DNA of 64,000 nucleotides, taken from Zeugodacus cucurbitae. Lineage: Eukaryota; Arthropoda; Insecta; Diptera; Tephritidae. This document shows, piece after piece, positions 10,509 through 26,000 of this stretch (positions are counted from its first letter, which is position 1; each line of letters starts with the position of its first letter). The position numbers and the translations under genes are program-made. The notes below the pieces were generated by a model. It searched no databases, was not told the origin of the DNA, and saw only the letters and a program-made list of their open reading frames with translations. The DNA lies in the NCBI RefSeq assembly GCF_028554725.1, contig NC_071668.1, positions 12,835,501 to 12,899,500 on the forward strand. The letters are read 5' to 3'.

Positions 10509-13500
10509 ATGAATAACTTAACAAAAACTGAATTGTTACCAAAGAGCGGACATGTCACTGAAGGTGAGTGGATATATAAATATTAATATATATTATATAT
10601 ATTGTAAGCGCTTATTACACATAAATATAAAAAACTTTGAGACTTTATATATAAGAAATTCATTAAAGAAATACTTTACTCTGTGTCACTCTTTCTTGGC
10701 CGCTTATAGCCGACCTTAACAGATTAAGGTTAAGCTGCTTCGCCAAATTTGACAAATGCGTTGTTGTTTAATATACCATTCCACCGACAGTTACTCATCG
10801 AACACTGTAGACAATTTATATGGGTTCTGCAAGAAAAATATTCCAAAACAACGTTATTCATTGTATCTTTAAGGAATCTCACTGAAGTTTCTTGCTACTA
10901 ACCTTTGCGAGTTCCTCAGCATCAGGAAAACCTACACTTTGGAAAATTAAAAATAAATGAGATCTTCATAATTATCTGACTAGAAAAGTTTAATTTGTGT
11001 TTATATCCTACAAACTCCAGCTTCTTCATATTATAAGACCTCCAGAAAGTCCAAATTATAGCATTCTTTCATTCACCACAATTTTATCTGAGTGCAAAAC
11101 CTTAAACAATGTTAATCTGTTAAATATAGAAGAGTCTATGAATATCTCACTAAGTTAGTGTAACTGTATTATTGAGATATATTTGGTTATACCAGTTTAA
11201 GTGATTTATACCAGTTGAGTGTTCGATTCCCGATTCATCTAGATTATTAATCAACTGCAATGAATTATTCGCCTAGATCTTCTGATGACTTGAGATGCGA
11301 TACTTTTATTTATGCCAGTCCAAATATATTTATGCCAGTTGTGTGTTCGATTCGCCATGCAAGGAAATCTTCCGGAACGCTTTGTTAAGTGAAAGCTTTA
11401 CTTTTAATAATACGTCAATAATCATCGCCTTCGACCAGATGCACTTGCCTTCGACTCATGTTCGTACTATATATTGCTCTTCCTCTCCCTTTTTCTCTTC
11501 CCAAACACCCACTATTGTTTGAACTGCAATTAATGAACCTTCACTTCAAACTATTTTAGTACCATCACCGCTTTTATCATTCGTACAACAAAAGCGCTGC
11601 AGATAATTACAATGTGTAACATTTTTATCAAATCATAAGCGAAACATTCACAAAACATAACAGCAGGTAATAACGAAAAAAAATGTTTTGCAACTTTCAC
11701 AACGCGAACAACAAAGGAAGCGATATTAAAATTAAGTGTGTATTCAGAAACATATATGCACCTATCTATATGTATATTCACTAACTGAAATTGTATCTAC
11801 TGAAAGTATAGACTTAGGCAACTAAAAGCAAATAGGAAGCTGTCGGCTAAAAAAAAATTTGAATGTTTTTACAAATACAACAACTTGAAAGTACTCAATA
11901 CAGAGAGAGGCTTATATGAATATGAATACGAAATTGCGGAAATTTTGAAGAGTGGAGAAAATTGTGTTTAATTTACTGAAGTTAAAATGCCCTAAGTGAA
12001 TTGGCGAATTAGTTACACTGTGTTGAAGTAAATTCATATATGTAAATATTGCACCAAACATATGAAAATTTGACTTTTATCTCGCAGCTGTCTATTTACA
12101 TTCACATATTTACATATATATATATATATATATATGTAGTGCAAAAATTTTACAAAACTCCGAAAGATTGAAAAAATAAAATAAGATCAAAGAAAGAGCA
12201 ATGCCAAGTCTGCAACTTTCCATTTGAGTATTTCAACACTTATGTGCATATTCATATACATATACATATGTATTCACACTCATTTGTATATTTATTTATT
12301 TCTATATAGACTCATTTGTTTGTTTATTTGGTTATAACAAGCGAATTCGTTTGTCAGCTTTTCGCACTCAAATGTTTATTTAGCTGTTTTTGAGTTATTT
12401 TTTCAACAGTCAATACATCATTAATTTGTGCGAAGAAGATGCGTATACACAGGAGATGATGATATATAAAATATTATTTATATTTGTTTATAGCAATTTT
12501 ATACTTGACTTCAAAAGTTCGCGTCTAGTTAAGTCTTTATAGTGAAAATTGCACAAAATAACGGTGTTATTGCAATGTTTTATGAAATTTACTATAGTTT
12601 GGATATGCTCATGTGTCATAGCTGTGAATATTCCCTTTCATATAACACCAAATTCTTAAAAATCGGTTGAGAATTACCGGAGTTATCACCATTCGAAGAG
12701 TTTTGGTGCTACACACTGATTCTCTGCTTTGGCTCTGCTCAGCTGGGCAGTGCAGTTTCACTCTGATTTTTGCAAAGTTTCAAATTGCCGTATTGTACTA
12801 GGCGCCCATACATGTGGAGTAAGTGGATGCCGAAAAAATTGCCTGGTACATGTAGATATGTATGCCAGCAGATATATGTGTTCGTACGGATGTAAGCAGC
12901 AGAAACCGGAACCGGAAATAGATCCCAACTTGAACCGGATGTCGTTCACCGGAAACAGAAGTAAAAAACAGGATGTACAAAAACCCGGAACTTGAAATCG
13001 ACCAATCGACAACTTGGACCGTATGCCGCCCACCGGAAACGGAAGAGCATAGACCGGAACCGGAATTCCGCCACCAGCAAGTAATAGTTGTCGTCCACCG
13101 GAAACGGAAGTCACAGAGGAGGAACGGAAGTTGACCCCCACCCGAAGATGACCACCTACAGGAAAATGATGTGTTAACTGTTAAGGCTCCGTCACTTCTC
13201 GTAGAGTCCCGCCTCCTGTCTGAAACCGGTACCGGAAAACTGCCAACAACATGTGCCGGTTGTCGTTCGCCGGAAACGGAAGTTTGCCCGCCACCCGGAA
13301 GCAGCCTATCAACAGGAAAATAATGTGTTAACTGTTAAGGCTCCGTCACTTCTCGTAGAGTCCCACCTCCTGTCTGCCACAATTTCCGTTGTGCTTTAAC
13401 TACCGTTTTCTTTCTGTGACTTCCACGACACGCGGTGCATGCTGGTGGGAGAATTTCAGGTTCCGGCTTCTGCACTTCCGTCTTTTCCTTTATTACTATT

Positions 13501-16500
13501 TAAGCACTTTGAGTATGTAGGCTCATATAAAATACGTGATATCAGCATTGTTTCTACATCTAAGACGGCAGATATAGATCAAAAAAGTTGAGAATCTGAT
13601 ACAGATATATGTAGATACCGATACAGATCCAGATAAAGATTTACAGCTACATAACTACACTAACTCTCTAACACACAGCAAAAGCTGATCCTCGACTCGA
13701 CTGCCGCCATGTTGCCACATGTGGAATGTTATTTTTAAACTAATGAAGTCGTGCGATGAAGGCGCCAATCAATCGCATGTGGCACAGCAGTCCACACTGG
13801 TACTAATACTAAATAGCGCATGTAGAATATGGCTAGAGCTATAGCTACAGCTGCGTGCTGCCATTTTCTGCCTCATTTTGTTTTAATGCCACAGTTTTAC
13901 TCGTAAGCACGGTACGTACCGTTGATGCTGCAGCTGCCGCCACTGCTGCTGAAGTTGCCACAACGCGCTGCAAAGTGCAGTGGCACGAGATGATGATGTG
14001 TCTACAGCTGCCACAGTTGCTGTTGATGGCTGTGTCGTATTCATCAACATTGTTGTAGTTGCTGCCATCAAAGCAGTCTTTGTTGTTGTTGTTGCTGCTG
14101 CTAAATTGCCAGTTGCATATTGCGGCAACAAAATGCTTGATTTGCTGTCAAGTTGGCGTGCATGCGGTGCACCGCCGTTCGGCTGACGGTTAGTTGCTGC
14201 AAACAATGCCAATAATTGCTGTTTCCACCGCCGACAACAGCAACAACAACAATGTGTCTGTTGTTGGCTGCCACAAAAAGCGTACACCGTACAGTTGTTG
14301 CGGCAGCATCTGCTGTTATTTACTGCAATTACTGTTGCACGTATGCATATATTGTTGTTGTAGTCGGTTTTTTGTTTTTTGTGTAAAGTTCCCTATCATT
14401 TTGTGGTTGCTCTTCTTTACTTTTTGCCGCCGCTAGTGCAACGCAGTGACCCTGCAGCAATGCTACAACGGCTGCTGTATTTCTTAAAGTCTGTGCGTTG
14501 TTGTTTTTGTTGTTTTAGTTTTATTGCATGCAACAACTACCCGCTGGATTGCATTGGCTTAGCGCTTGATTGACAGTCCCTCGTGCATGTCCATCCTGCC
14601 CAAGCGGTCGCCATGCCCACATGCCGCATGTTACACTTACAGCGCCAACGAATGATTCATTTCAACACTCCCGTTTCGGGGCTTAGATAGTTTTTGTTAT
14701 TATAATTTTTATTTGGGTTGCAACACAAAGAAGTTTTCACATTTTGATGCACTTTCATACGGGCATTACACTGTCGTGATTTTATTTGGACGCATTAAAT
14801 GGAACCACATGTGCATAGCGGCATGGAATTGATCAAGAAATTTACATCTGATTTTAATTTCGAATTTTGGTATTTTTCTGCCTTCAAACAACATCAATCA
14901 AATGAAGTGCACTAGCTGCTTCAAGAGAAAAAAGATCAAAATGTTTTTAAAATATTTATAACCTATAATATGAATGCTCCCATGTTTGGATGGCTCATAA
15001 AGAACTTCCTAAAATTTTACATCATTAAAATACCACATAAAAATTTTCAGCGAAAATCAAAGCACCCAAATATTGATTAAGAATCAATTTCAAGAATTTT
15101 TGAGTATCCGATAGTAATAAAAAAACCATTACAATAACACTTTGCCATATTTTTGATTGATCTAATACTTTAATTTATGGACTTAAGCCTTTTCAGTCTC
15201 TATAATGCTTTTTAAAAGAGAAAAAATATTGTAAAAAAATACTCAGATATCAGAAAAACCTTAATATATAAATTTTTATCTCATTTCGTACGTACCGTAA
15301 AGTCTCAAACCTTCGATTTTCAGTTCAGAACCCAACCCTCTACAAATCTAAAATTATTTACGATTTCTATAAACTTTTGCCAATCTCTGTCTGCTTTGTT
15401 GAAATCTTAAAGTACGTACCTTGCCTTAGGGTAGAACTTTTGGGGTTGTTCTTTTATTTTAAAGCATTCAAAATCGGAAATCGAAGATAAATCAGTCCTT
15501 TAAGATGCTTTTATGATATTACTGGAGCACTGGCGATCTTCTGTAAGGAAAAAAAAAATTATAATATTTTTTCAAAGCCTATAAAGGTTGTTAGTTGTTA
15601 GTGAAAATTAAAGCCACAAAAATAAAGATTTGGGAATTTTAGAAATATCGGCGATATTGATCGAAGATAATCTAAAACCAATATTTACGTGAGTACCTGC
15701 CGACGTCGGCCGGCATAGCGGATCAAATCAATGCGATGATTAGCGCTCCCCGAGGGGCCAGTCCGCATGATCAGGTTGGAGCGAATTCCATGAGCTCCTA
15801 CTAACCGTGGTACCGGAATTAAGTGTCCGGTCAGACCTCGTAGCCAAAACTACTACCAGTTGAGCTTCCGTACTGCTCTGGACTGGTGATCGAATATAAT
15901 ATCGATCCTTAATGATGCCTTTATGATTCTATTAATGAACTGCCGATCTCTCTTTAACTAAACGGTTGAGCTTCTCTTCATATTATTAGATTGGACATCT
16001 GTTAAGAATTTTCAGCAGACTGATTTTATGCTGAGAACTATATGAGAGGATTTTTCATGCTTGAAAAACGGTCGGTAGTTGACATTTCTTCTCGAGAGAT
16101 CGACTGTTATAAGAAACCAAAAATGTTTGATGATTATCGGAAAAGGTTTTGAAGACCATTTTTTTTTTTGATATAATTTGTTTAGCAGTATAATAATAAT
16201 TCTTCAACGTACTGCAAAAAATATAAAATATTCTACGAATGTGGATACGCTTTACACTTAGATACCAACATATGCCTTGTCAGCCACAATATTATGAAGG
16301 CTAACACTAAAACCAAATACATTTGCTAATCAATTGCCATAACCCATTTCATTGAAATGCCTACCATGGCTGACACACGCTGTACTTGACACTTGCCACT
16401 TAGCTACTTTGCCACATGCCACTTTCGCATTGTGCGACATTTAAACACATAAAACCCATCGAGAGTGTGCGCTTGCATTTGTGCACTGAAAAAGCAGAAG

Positions 16501-16972
16501 GACACACTTTTATCGACCACATAAAGATAAAAGCGAAAATAGCATGATAGATAAATGGCAGGAAAAAGTCGTAAAAAATAAAGAAATGCGCTTGGCAACA
16601 CACATGTCAACCGGAAAGTGCAGCACCCATCATCCTGCGCAATGCAGCGCCATGCGGTATGTGGCGTGCGGCCATTTCTTTGCAGCGACTAATTTTAGAT
16701 TATTTATGAATAAGTGTATGTGTGTGTGTGTCGTGCCATGAAGATTTCGTAAAATTTATTTTATTAACATTTGTGTGCCGTAAAACTGTCAGGCGACGCT
16801 GCAACATTTCCAACGCGTCATTCGCTCGCTTTCATCAACAACATCATGGTTAAGGTCATTGTTAGCCAGCTAGCAGCCAACAACCAGGCAGCCATTCAGG
16901 CACTCAGCAGCTAGTCAAGCAGTCAAACAGCTTGTGTTAAGCACATAATTATTTATAAATTTTAATGCTCAG

Positions 16973-17010
<38 letters not shown>

Positions 17011-20000
17011 TTACATATATGTATTTGTTTGCGTGTATGTGTCAAAGCAGTTGTTGGTGCAGCTTCTTCAACGGCTCATTGCAGCCGCCACTATTATTAG
17101 CCGGTTTTTCGACGTTCAGCGCTTGCATTAGTATTGTTGCAATGTGAATGCAGTTCTTTGGATGTGTGTGTGTGTCTACACACTTACATCAACCTTGAGT
17201 CAAGTTTTTCCACTTTCGTTGTTTGACAACAACAAAATGTGCACCAAGTGGAGTCGAGCAATGACTCCAAACATTTCATCTGCTAATTTTTCCATTTTTG
17301 TTCACTTTTCGCTTTTGTTGTTATTTTCATTCACCTGCCTGCTTGTTGTTGTGTTGAACGCTTTTCAGCAATTTTCTATTTAAATATGTGTTGGTATTGC
17401 AATCAAGTGCAACTTTCTAATTTCTTTCATGCCACAAACACATACACACTCACATACATAAGATAATATAAAAGTCTATGTGTGTGTTATCTCATATCTC
17501 TGCTGTGCTTTTGTTGTCTTTCGCGCTTTGTTTACAACAACAAAATTTCATTTTAATAATTTTATGCGTTAAATTTTGATAGTATTCGAAAGTAGCGTTG
17601 CATTGTGGCATGTAGAGCATGCAAGCGTTAATATTAATTTTTAATTATCAACCACATTAGTGTGAGTAACGACTGTGGCCGAGTGCAATGGCCGTATTAC
17701 TAGCTTTTGGTGGGGTTATTTATTTGAATAGTGGCTATGTACCTAAAAATCTCAAAAATTTTAAATTAGTTTAGATTTCTCTCATATGACAGCTTCTCAT
17801 TAGATGTCCATTCGACATTCGAAGTTCGAATTTTTATAAAAGGAGTCTATTAAGACACTTACCGGTCCGAAGCCGAAGTTTTATATGGCCGAAGACTATC
17901 AGATCTTCAGGATTCCTCAAATTCAATTAGGCTATTTATTTCTTAAATCCTCCAAAAACGTGTAGAGTACATATTTAAATACTTATCATATAAAGCTCAT
18001 TTTAGTCCAAGAAATCTACAAGGTTTAGTCCACTTCGTTTTACAACAATAAATGTGTTTTAGACTTAGACCCCTCAGCAATTAAGGAAGAAGAAGTTTTT
18101 CTTCTGTCATAATAATTACTGATAAAGTTAAAGTGACTTATTCAATATGTTGCCACTTTATTGTCGAATCGAACATGTTTTGTGTCTAAGATAGTATCCA
18201 CATAACCTATAAATGAAAAATTAATGTATTGCAAATCAAGGCTCATAAAAATGTCCGAGGAGGCTTTCCAACTCGGTTTGAGATACCGATCAAAGATATT
18301 TTCGAAGTTATTATGAAGGAAAAGCCATAGTCTGCCCTTCCACGAAGTCTCCTGATTCTTTAAAATGTGTTTTGATCGTACTTCGATCGATTAGCGAAGT
18401 CACAAACCTCCAAGTAGGAAGCCTTTCGAGAAAATGCAAGCCTGTGTATCACGATCAATAATTGATCAATGATCAAGACTATGGTTCTCTCATCACCATT
18501 GTTTCGACGAAGCTAAATACAAAATACATCAGTTACGGATGAAATTCAAATTTTGCTTTGAAGTAAATTAGTTAAAAATATCTAGAAAGTTGAAAATGTC
18601 ACACATGATAGAACCTTTACTGATGAAGTATAATTCAAGAATGGAAATTTTTGTTATAGAAGTCTAGCTTGGCCAAGTCTTTGTAGATTAAATTTATTTC
18701 GAAGGTGAAAAAGCATACTATCTACCACTCGGTGTTCGAATTGCGTCATTAGTCTTTGTGATATTAATTGTTTTCGGACAACTTCAAAACCTCTCGAGAT
18801 TTTCGTTCGATTTCGATTGCTATAATCGAATTGTTGGAGAGCTGCTATCAAACTTGACTACTGCGACAAATAAAAACTGATATTTTTTGTTTGAAAATGT
18901 TACCAAAACATGACACTGTGCATGAAAGTATATTATTCAGAGCAGTGTCGCTTCAATGAGTTATTATTCATATTTCATATGCAGTTTGTAACAGTAAACT
19001 TATTGTTGGTTATTATTATATAGTTTCAATTTACTTTATTAGAAAAATAAAAGCCATATAAACATACACACACAAACCGCGGGCAATTGAAAGCGACGGA
19101 TATGCCATATCAAAAATAGAAAATATTGCATAAACAAAAAATACAAAAAAAAAATAAAAAATATGAAAAATAAAAAATATGAAAAAATGAAAAATGCAAT
19201 ACATAATAATAGCTAGAAAATAATACCAACAAATGCAACAAAAACTCATGCGCTGAAATATCATTCATGGAAACCATAAAAGTGCAGTGCGATTATGTGA
19301 AATCAGGCTTTTGACGGTGAGTCTATGTATTGCTCATGTCCACCTTTTTTTCAACATATTTTTTACTCAAAGCTCATAGCGCTTCAGTAAATAACATGTT
19401 GCACTTTACGCCGCGCTGTTATTGGAAAAAATCTTAAAAATGCAGCATTTCCGGTAGCAATTTCAACGCGTCGAGACCAAGTGTGGCTTCATGCCGACTT
19501 TAGTCGTATTGGCAACACTGGCACTTGGATTAAACTTGTGTGTTTGCTGACTTCAGCAACGCCTGGTTCCCACGCTGGCCACTCCAATTGCCGCCTGCCT
19601 TACAAAAGCGAGAAATAAATAAATAAATTGAATTGAATCAGTGAATCAGTGCCTACTCAAGTTCGAGCTATGCGCCGTGACGCCATATAAACAATCGTGT
19701 AATGATATTTTTGCTGCGCAAAGCCCAACTGACCAAGTGAGTCGGTCGGTCACACACACATACATATGTATGCGTGAAAATAATCTGAGGTTTAGTATAT
19801 GTACTTAGTTTCAAGATAAACATATACAGTTGTTAGAAGACCCTGTAGGAAAATTATTATATATTTTGTAAGTAACTTAACTTCCTGGAAGGTCTGAATA
19901 AATACTGCCTAGAAGGTAATAAAAGTTGTCATTGAGTCATCTCTTCTCAGCTCGCTACCTTTGGGCACTGCTCACTTGTCATTTATTTCTGAAAGCAACA

Positions 20001-23000
20001 ATAAAGTTAGGGAGTTTTATTCGAAACAAGGGAGTATGGCTATCTCCTGAATTATAAAAAAACGATTTCTTCAAAGGTTACAAGAGTTTAATAACATACT
20101 TTATATTATTTTAAGAATATTTTTTTGTACTAAAAAGAATTACCCTCCCTTTTGTTTCCTGCCTGTTCGATTCGCTACTCTCTAACGATTGGGTATATTT
20201 TGACGACTAATAATACCTACAAGGTATGTATATCGCTACCTTTATCGGCTGCTGGAAAATTTCTTCATTTATGGCAGTCGGTTTCCATCACCCATCTTCT
20301 TCAGCAGTTGATATAGCTTGTTCGATTCGCTCGTGTATTCGCTCGACTATTATTTCCCACAGGGTACGTGCTAAACATATACACCTAAGCATATACAGCT
20401 GTGTATGCTTTCCGTGTGGCCATCACAATCACACATCGTATTTCCCAGCTGACCGTTGGCCTGCATCAATATTTTTTCTGTTTGTCCAAGCAATGTAGGC
20501 GCACATGCAAACCAGCATGAATGCATATGGACGCGAGCGAGTGAGCATTAAAATGTGTAATTTTCACAACATTGGAATTTTTATGCAATTTTCTGTTATT
20601 TTCTCGAGACGTCGCGACGCTACCACATGGCCACTTAAGAACTCGCCTTTTACCTTTGCATGAAAACACACATACAAACACTTCATATATGTATGTATGT
20701 ATGCGTGTGTGTGTACTCGTAGGTAGTTTGCTCATATTTGTATTTGTCCTAACTACAATTGGCGAACAATTTACAAATAAATACACAATGGTGCGCTTAA
20801 ATGCTATGGCTTAAACAAATTTCTGTACTTTAAATGTCTGCGCGTAGTTGTTTCTGTGTGTGTGTGTGTTTGTATGCATTTAAATGCATTTTAAAATCGT
20901 TCTGAATGCCGAATTGCGAAAATTACTATGCGTGTAACTTTTTCTTCTTCTTCTTTCTTTATTTTCACTATGAGTGCTGGTTTGTATGTACGTTTGTTGT
21001 GTCCATGGCGTAGGCATTGACGTGCATTTTAATTTCAGGTTATTGTACGAATCGTAAACGAATACAGTGAAGGTCATGAAAATGGTGCCGGTTAATTATT
21101 GTCTACTTAAACCTACTTGGACGTGCTTATATATGTTTATGTATATGTATGACCGTAGTAAATTGTGTTAAGTGCTTGCAGAGCAATCGATAGGTTATGA
21201 GTTCCAATTTTGATGCATGCAAATTATTATATAAAAAATTTATTAAACTGTTCTCTGTATATTTACCTTATTTGAGAGGCAGTCAAAAGGCCTCAGATCT
21301 AAAGAAACTGAAAATTAAAATTATTTAAAATATATGTATCCATCGCTATAATGCTACTGAATCTTTCGTTCGTCTTACCCAAATCGTATCCAAATTCCAT
21401 TTTGGTAGATTGCTCAAAAAACAAACAATTTTCAGTTTATATATTATGGCTTGGGTTTCTACCCTTCAGACTATGTGTTCCCTCTTCTCTTCAACCAAAA
21501 ACCATATTTCGATACACCTCTATATGTTCTTATATTTATTAATGTCGAACGAAATGGTTATTCTCTCTCTCTAGCCCTTCAGTGAATTTTTTAATTTTTA
21601 TTTTTCTCCAGTGATTATCTGTAACAACAAAATTGGCTTCAAAACTTGTTAATAATAATATAGAAGATACATGTTGTACCTACGACTGTATTTCTAGTAA
21701 TATTTGTATACTGTTAGAACCTTCACGGATTTGCTTAACACTACTCACTAGCCACTTCAGCAGTACTTGTAGCGACCAAGGAGGGCCTATTATTCAATTC
21801 AAGCTTCATAGCCTTAAATATACTTTACTCACATATGCAAATTTGGTAGTAGGGTGGTCGACTTTTATTATGAATTCAATACAACTTGCTAATGTTAATA
21901 AATTTTGAATGTTTTCACTATTTATTTTTATCAAAAATGTTAGAAAATATTAGCTGCCATCGATTGGTCACTTCTCTGCACGCTATCTTTGGGCGCTGCT
22001 CGCCTGTCAAAAATTTTACATGTGAAAGCAACAACAAATATATCTAGTTGAATTCGTGCTGGAGAGTATGCGAATACCTCATTAAAATTTCAATAGTCGC
22101 TTGCTGAGTGCTACCAAGTTTTGTTTTACTCATTTTAGGACCATTTTACTATTGTGAACGGCTCAAAGAACAAATTACTGTCAAAATAATAAAAAATGTT
22201 ATACACAAATTTGAAATTGAAAAGGGCAGGCGAAGATAAATCGTTAGTATTTTTGTATTGAATTTATTGAATAAAAAACTTTAATAAAAATTAAATTTTT
22301 TGCAGAAAACGTTAGAGATAGACGATTTTTTGAAGAGTTCAGTGCGACCAAGTATATGCAATTCGATTTCAGTGCCGCCAGTTTGTATGAAAATTTGGAA
22401 AGTTTGTTCGATTGGCTTGTCTATAGCAGTTAGCCAATCGATGACAGCTATTATATAATAATTTTTAAATTAATTTTTTTTCTCCATTTTCATAGAAATC
22501 GAAGCTTGAGAAGTATTATATTTTTTTTTCAATTACATTTAAGTCAGTGTAAACTCTAAGCCGCCTTCCTTTATTTCAAAATATTTTCGTAAATTTTTTT
22601 TAAATTATTTTCTAACGCCAAAGTTTCAAAACTTCTATTTTTAACAAACAAACAAAATTAAATTATAAAAAATACACCGGTATAAAGGAACACCCTAACA
22701 AAAACACTAAACTCACATTTGAATTATCGCTTCTAAGAGTCATACATTTCTATTTTTTTCTGATAAATATCAAACCCGGGCAGCGTATTTGTATACTATA
22801 ATCGATTGCGCTGTTTGCCTGCGCTTTCAAGCTTCTCTTCTCCTCTTCTCTTTGAATGGGCAAAGTAAGAAGTCAGCGTTGATTTTTTATGGCTGCCGTG
22901 TGTGTGTTAATTTTAATGGTTCATTTTTATGCTTTTTAATATTTCTTTTATTTACAAACATACACACATATAAACTTTTGAGTTTGCTTTGTTTATTTCT

Positions 23001-26000
23001 CGATTGGGACGTACGAGTTTTGTTTATAAATGTGCAAGTTCATAAAATCCAATCAGCATATATGTATGTAGTATATCATATGCATAAATTTAGAATCGGC
23101 GTGTAGAGAAAGAAACATTAATTTCCTTTGCTTTTGTTTTAGTTGGCCTTTGTATGTTTGTATTTATTGTATAATACTCATATAAAGCATTATTTTTTTG
23201 TCACATGATTTATGGCAATTTTTATGATTTCACATTATGGTTTACTCACTCCAGTAGTTACTCTCCGCGCTAAACACCAACTTTAAATGCGCGCTTCTTT
23301 ACGCACAAATTCAAAATAATATAAGAAATCATATTCATAAATAATGAGCAAAAACTGCTTTAATGGTTATGGCTCGCAGGACGGAAGACGGAAAAGGTCG
23401 GTCGTAAAATGCTAGTTTTGGAAAAATTATGAAGTTATGAAAATAATTTCCACATAAAAGTGTGATAATGCTTAGCAATGCGCAGTTCTTTGAAGTTATA
23501 TACGCACGAGGTTTAAATATTACCACAATTCAAATTTGCCGACCAAACAGGAAATTATGATTGGCTTAGTCGTTCAGCAGCTGTGGTTAATACGAGATTA
23601 TTTAATTCTTCTGATTTGATTTGGTGGGTGTAAATATTTTTCTGAGCATGCTATTAATAAATAATATTAATATTTTTTAACAATAATCCATTTGTAGCTT
23701 GGCACATAGTACTCATATTCGGCATTATGGAAATGTAGCCCAAGTGTTCTCATAGCCTTAGGTGACCACAAATTTTTATTTTAAGAATATATTTTAATGT
23801 GATTAATGTATTTATTGATTTAAAAAATATATACCATATATACCGTTCATTTGTGTATTTTTTTCTTCAAATTATATGCCCTTATAAGTACCCCCAAGCT
23901 CTTCGTACGTGACTATTACTAAAAATCCATATAGAAAATATTATCGACAAAAATAGTCTGAGTTATTGGCATATAATGGCTTTTAAATTAGGAATAATTA
24001 TATTTTCAATTTGAAAATTATTTTAAATAGCTGATGAAAGTTTGGGTTGATGACCTCATTTAAAGCAGCGTTAAACTAAATTTAGTACTTATTACCACAA
24101 AATTAATTTTAAAATAAAAAAGTTTTGAAGATAAAAAAGTTATGAAATTGGTAGAATACTGAAATCTCTGAATACATTCTTAATAAGGAGCTATACCAGT
24201 ATAACCCATGGAAAATTAGTCGAAAGTACTCGATCGATTATTTCGAAGTTGTTTGTACATAATAAGGTATATTTTCAGCTACCTTTAAAATTTGTTTCTT
24301 CACAAAAATATTGCAAACCAACGGAGTTATATGCTGTCTTCGGAGATGCCGAAATAAAAAGTTCCCTAACTGATGTCATGATTCTGGCCGAATGAGTTGC
24401 TGAAACAAAAAAATTCAAAAAGGTTATTAAAGTTAAATATATTTCCTATACAATGACTTACGATTTTTGAAAAATATCAAAAATTGACAAAATGGTGTAG
24501 ATCTTAGGTAAAAAATGGTCTTTCTTTTAATGACAAATTGACAATTTTCAACAAATCAAAAAGATCGTTGGTAATTGCATAGTAAATCTATTCAAGAATA
24601 CTCAGCTTAAATTTGAAGTCGATCGGTCAATTTCCCGTTGAGTTACGATGTCAACAATTTTGAGATATATCGTTTCAAGAAAAAATCGTTTAAAGTTTCG
24701 ACTAGTAGCTTTCACAGGATATTTTTGAGAGTATAACCTATCGAATAAGTAAAAAAAAAATCGATTTTTTGAAAATGTCACCCTGGTAAAGCCCCTTCAG
24801 ATCAATAGTCTCTAGGTCAATAATTGATTGGTCCATTGGTATTCGATCTAATATGTGTATAGCCTAAGTGACTGGGCAAATATTATTATTTCAAAATTAA
24901 ACTTACTGTAAAAAAAAAAATTTATCATTGAACGATAGTGAACTGGTCTAAAACCTCTAAAACAAAACTTGGCAGCATTGAAGATAGCTGTTATAGCACT
25001 TTAGCGAGGTATTCACATAATTTCGCATAATTGTATTTGCTGTCACTTCCAAGTGAAATTTTTGCTAAAGAGCAGCGTGAAACGAGTAATGATATGGCGA
25101 ATCGAAAACGCCTAAAAGGAAGAAAATTCTGTGAATTAAGAACCACTTTCCATACCAAATGATGAGACTGCCAGTGTCAGATTATATATAAATATATGTA
25201 TGTAGGCTTCCGCATACAAAAATATAGCCATATATACAAATCTACATTTTCATACAAAAACTTCCACACACAAATTTACCGTTAACCCATTTTAATGTGG
25301 GTGCTGTCACTGCCATGACACTTAAAAATGAGTGTTAAACATTTTTAAAAATTTTCTTGCCCATTCATAAGATTTAGTCATGCATAACGTCAACTACATG
25401 ACTGTATCTATATAAATACATACATATACATACATATGTCTGTTCATATTCATTTGATTGCCCGCTATTAAGCTTGAACAAAGTGCAAGCATTATATCTG
25501 TGTTGTGGCGATATGGGTCAACTGTGTGTCAGTTGACTTTTGCAATAAACAATGCGGATGAAATAAGGCAGATAACACCGCTCAAAACAGCAGCAGCAGA
25601 GACACGCGATAAGTTCTTATGCATGACCACATAAGGCCAGCTAAGTGTTAAACAAAACACAACAACAAATTCGTATGGAAAAAGTAGAGTAAATAAGAAT
25701 TGTTGTTGCGGCACGTTTTGAATTCGCCTTTTGGCGGTGTGAAAGTACTTATGAGTGGCTATGACAGTTGAAGGAAATATTATATAATCAGTTAGAATAT
25801 ACATATTACATATGAATACAGTTATGTATGTATGTGATGTTTAGTTTTGATGTATAAAAGATTACAGTTTGGCAGTTATATACTGCATCCAAGATTCTCC
25901 TTCTCATGTAAAAACTTTCTTGAAACAACTTGTCATCAATCCTTTGTCTATGGAATAATACAAAACAAAAAAAAATTAAATGACAGCCTCAGCTAAAAAC

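Noticed and set aside
12729..13141. 88- and 127-codon frames on opposite strands
   Set aside because: Both run through the CCGGAA tandem array and reflect its composition, not a gene.
13855..14573. Overlapping frames on both strands around 14 kb
   Set aside because: They follow GTT/GCT/CAA simple repeats, giving poly-Val, poly-Cys or poly-Thr; composition is the same in several frames, as expected for non-coding repeats.
24480..24800. Possible MITE ending GTCACCCTGGTAAAGCCCC
   Set aside because: No matching inverted left end could be found in the preceding kilobase.
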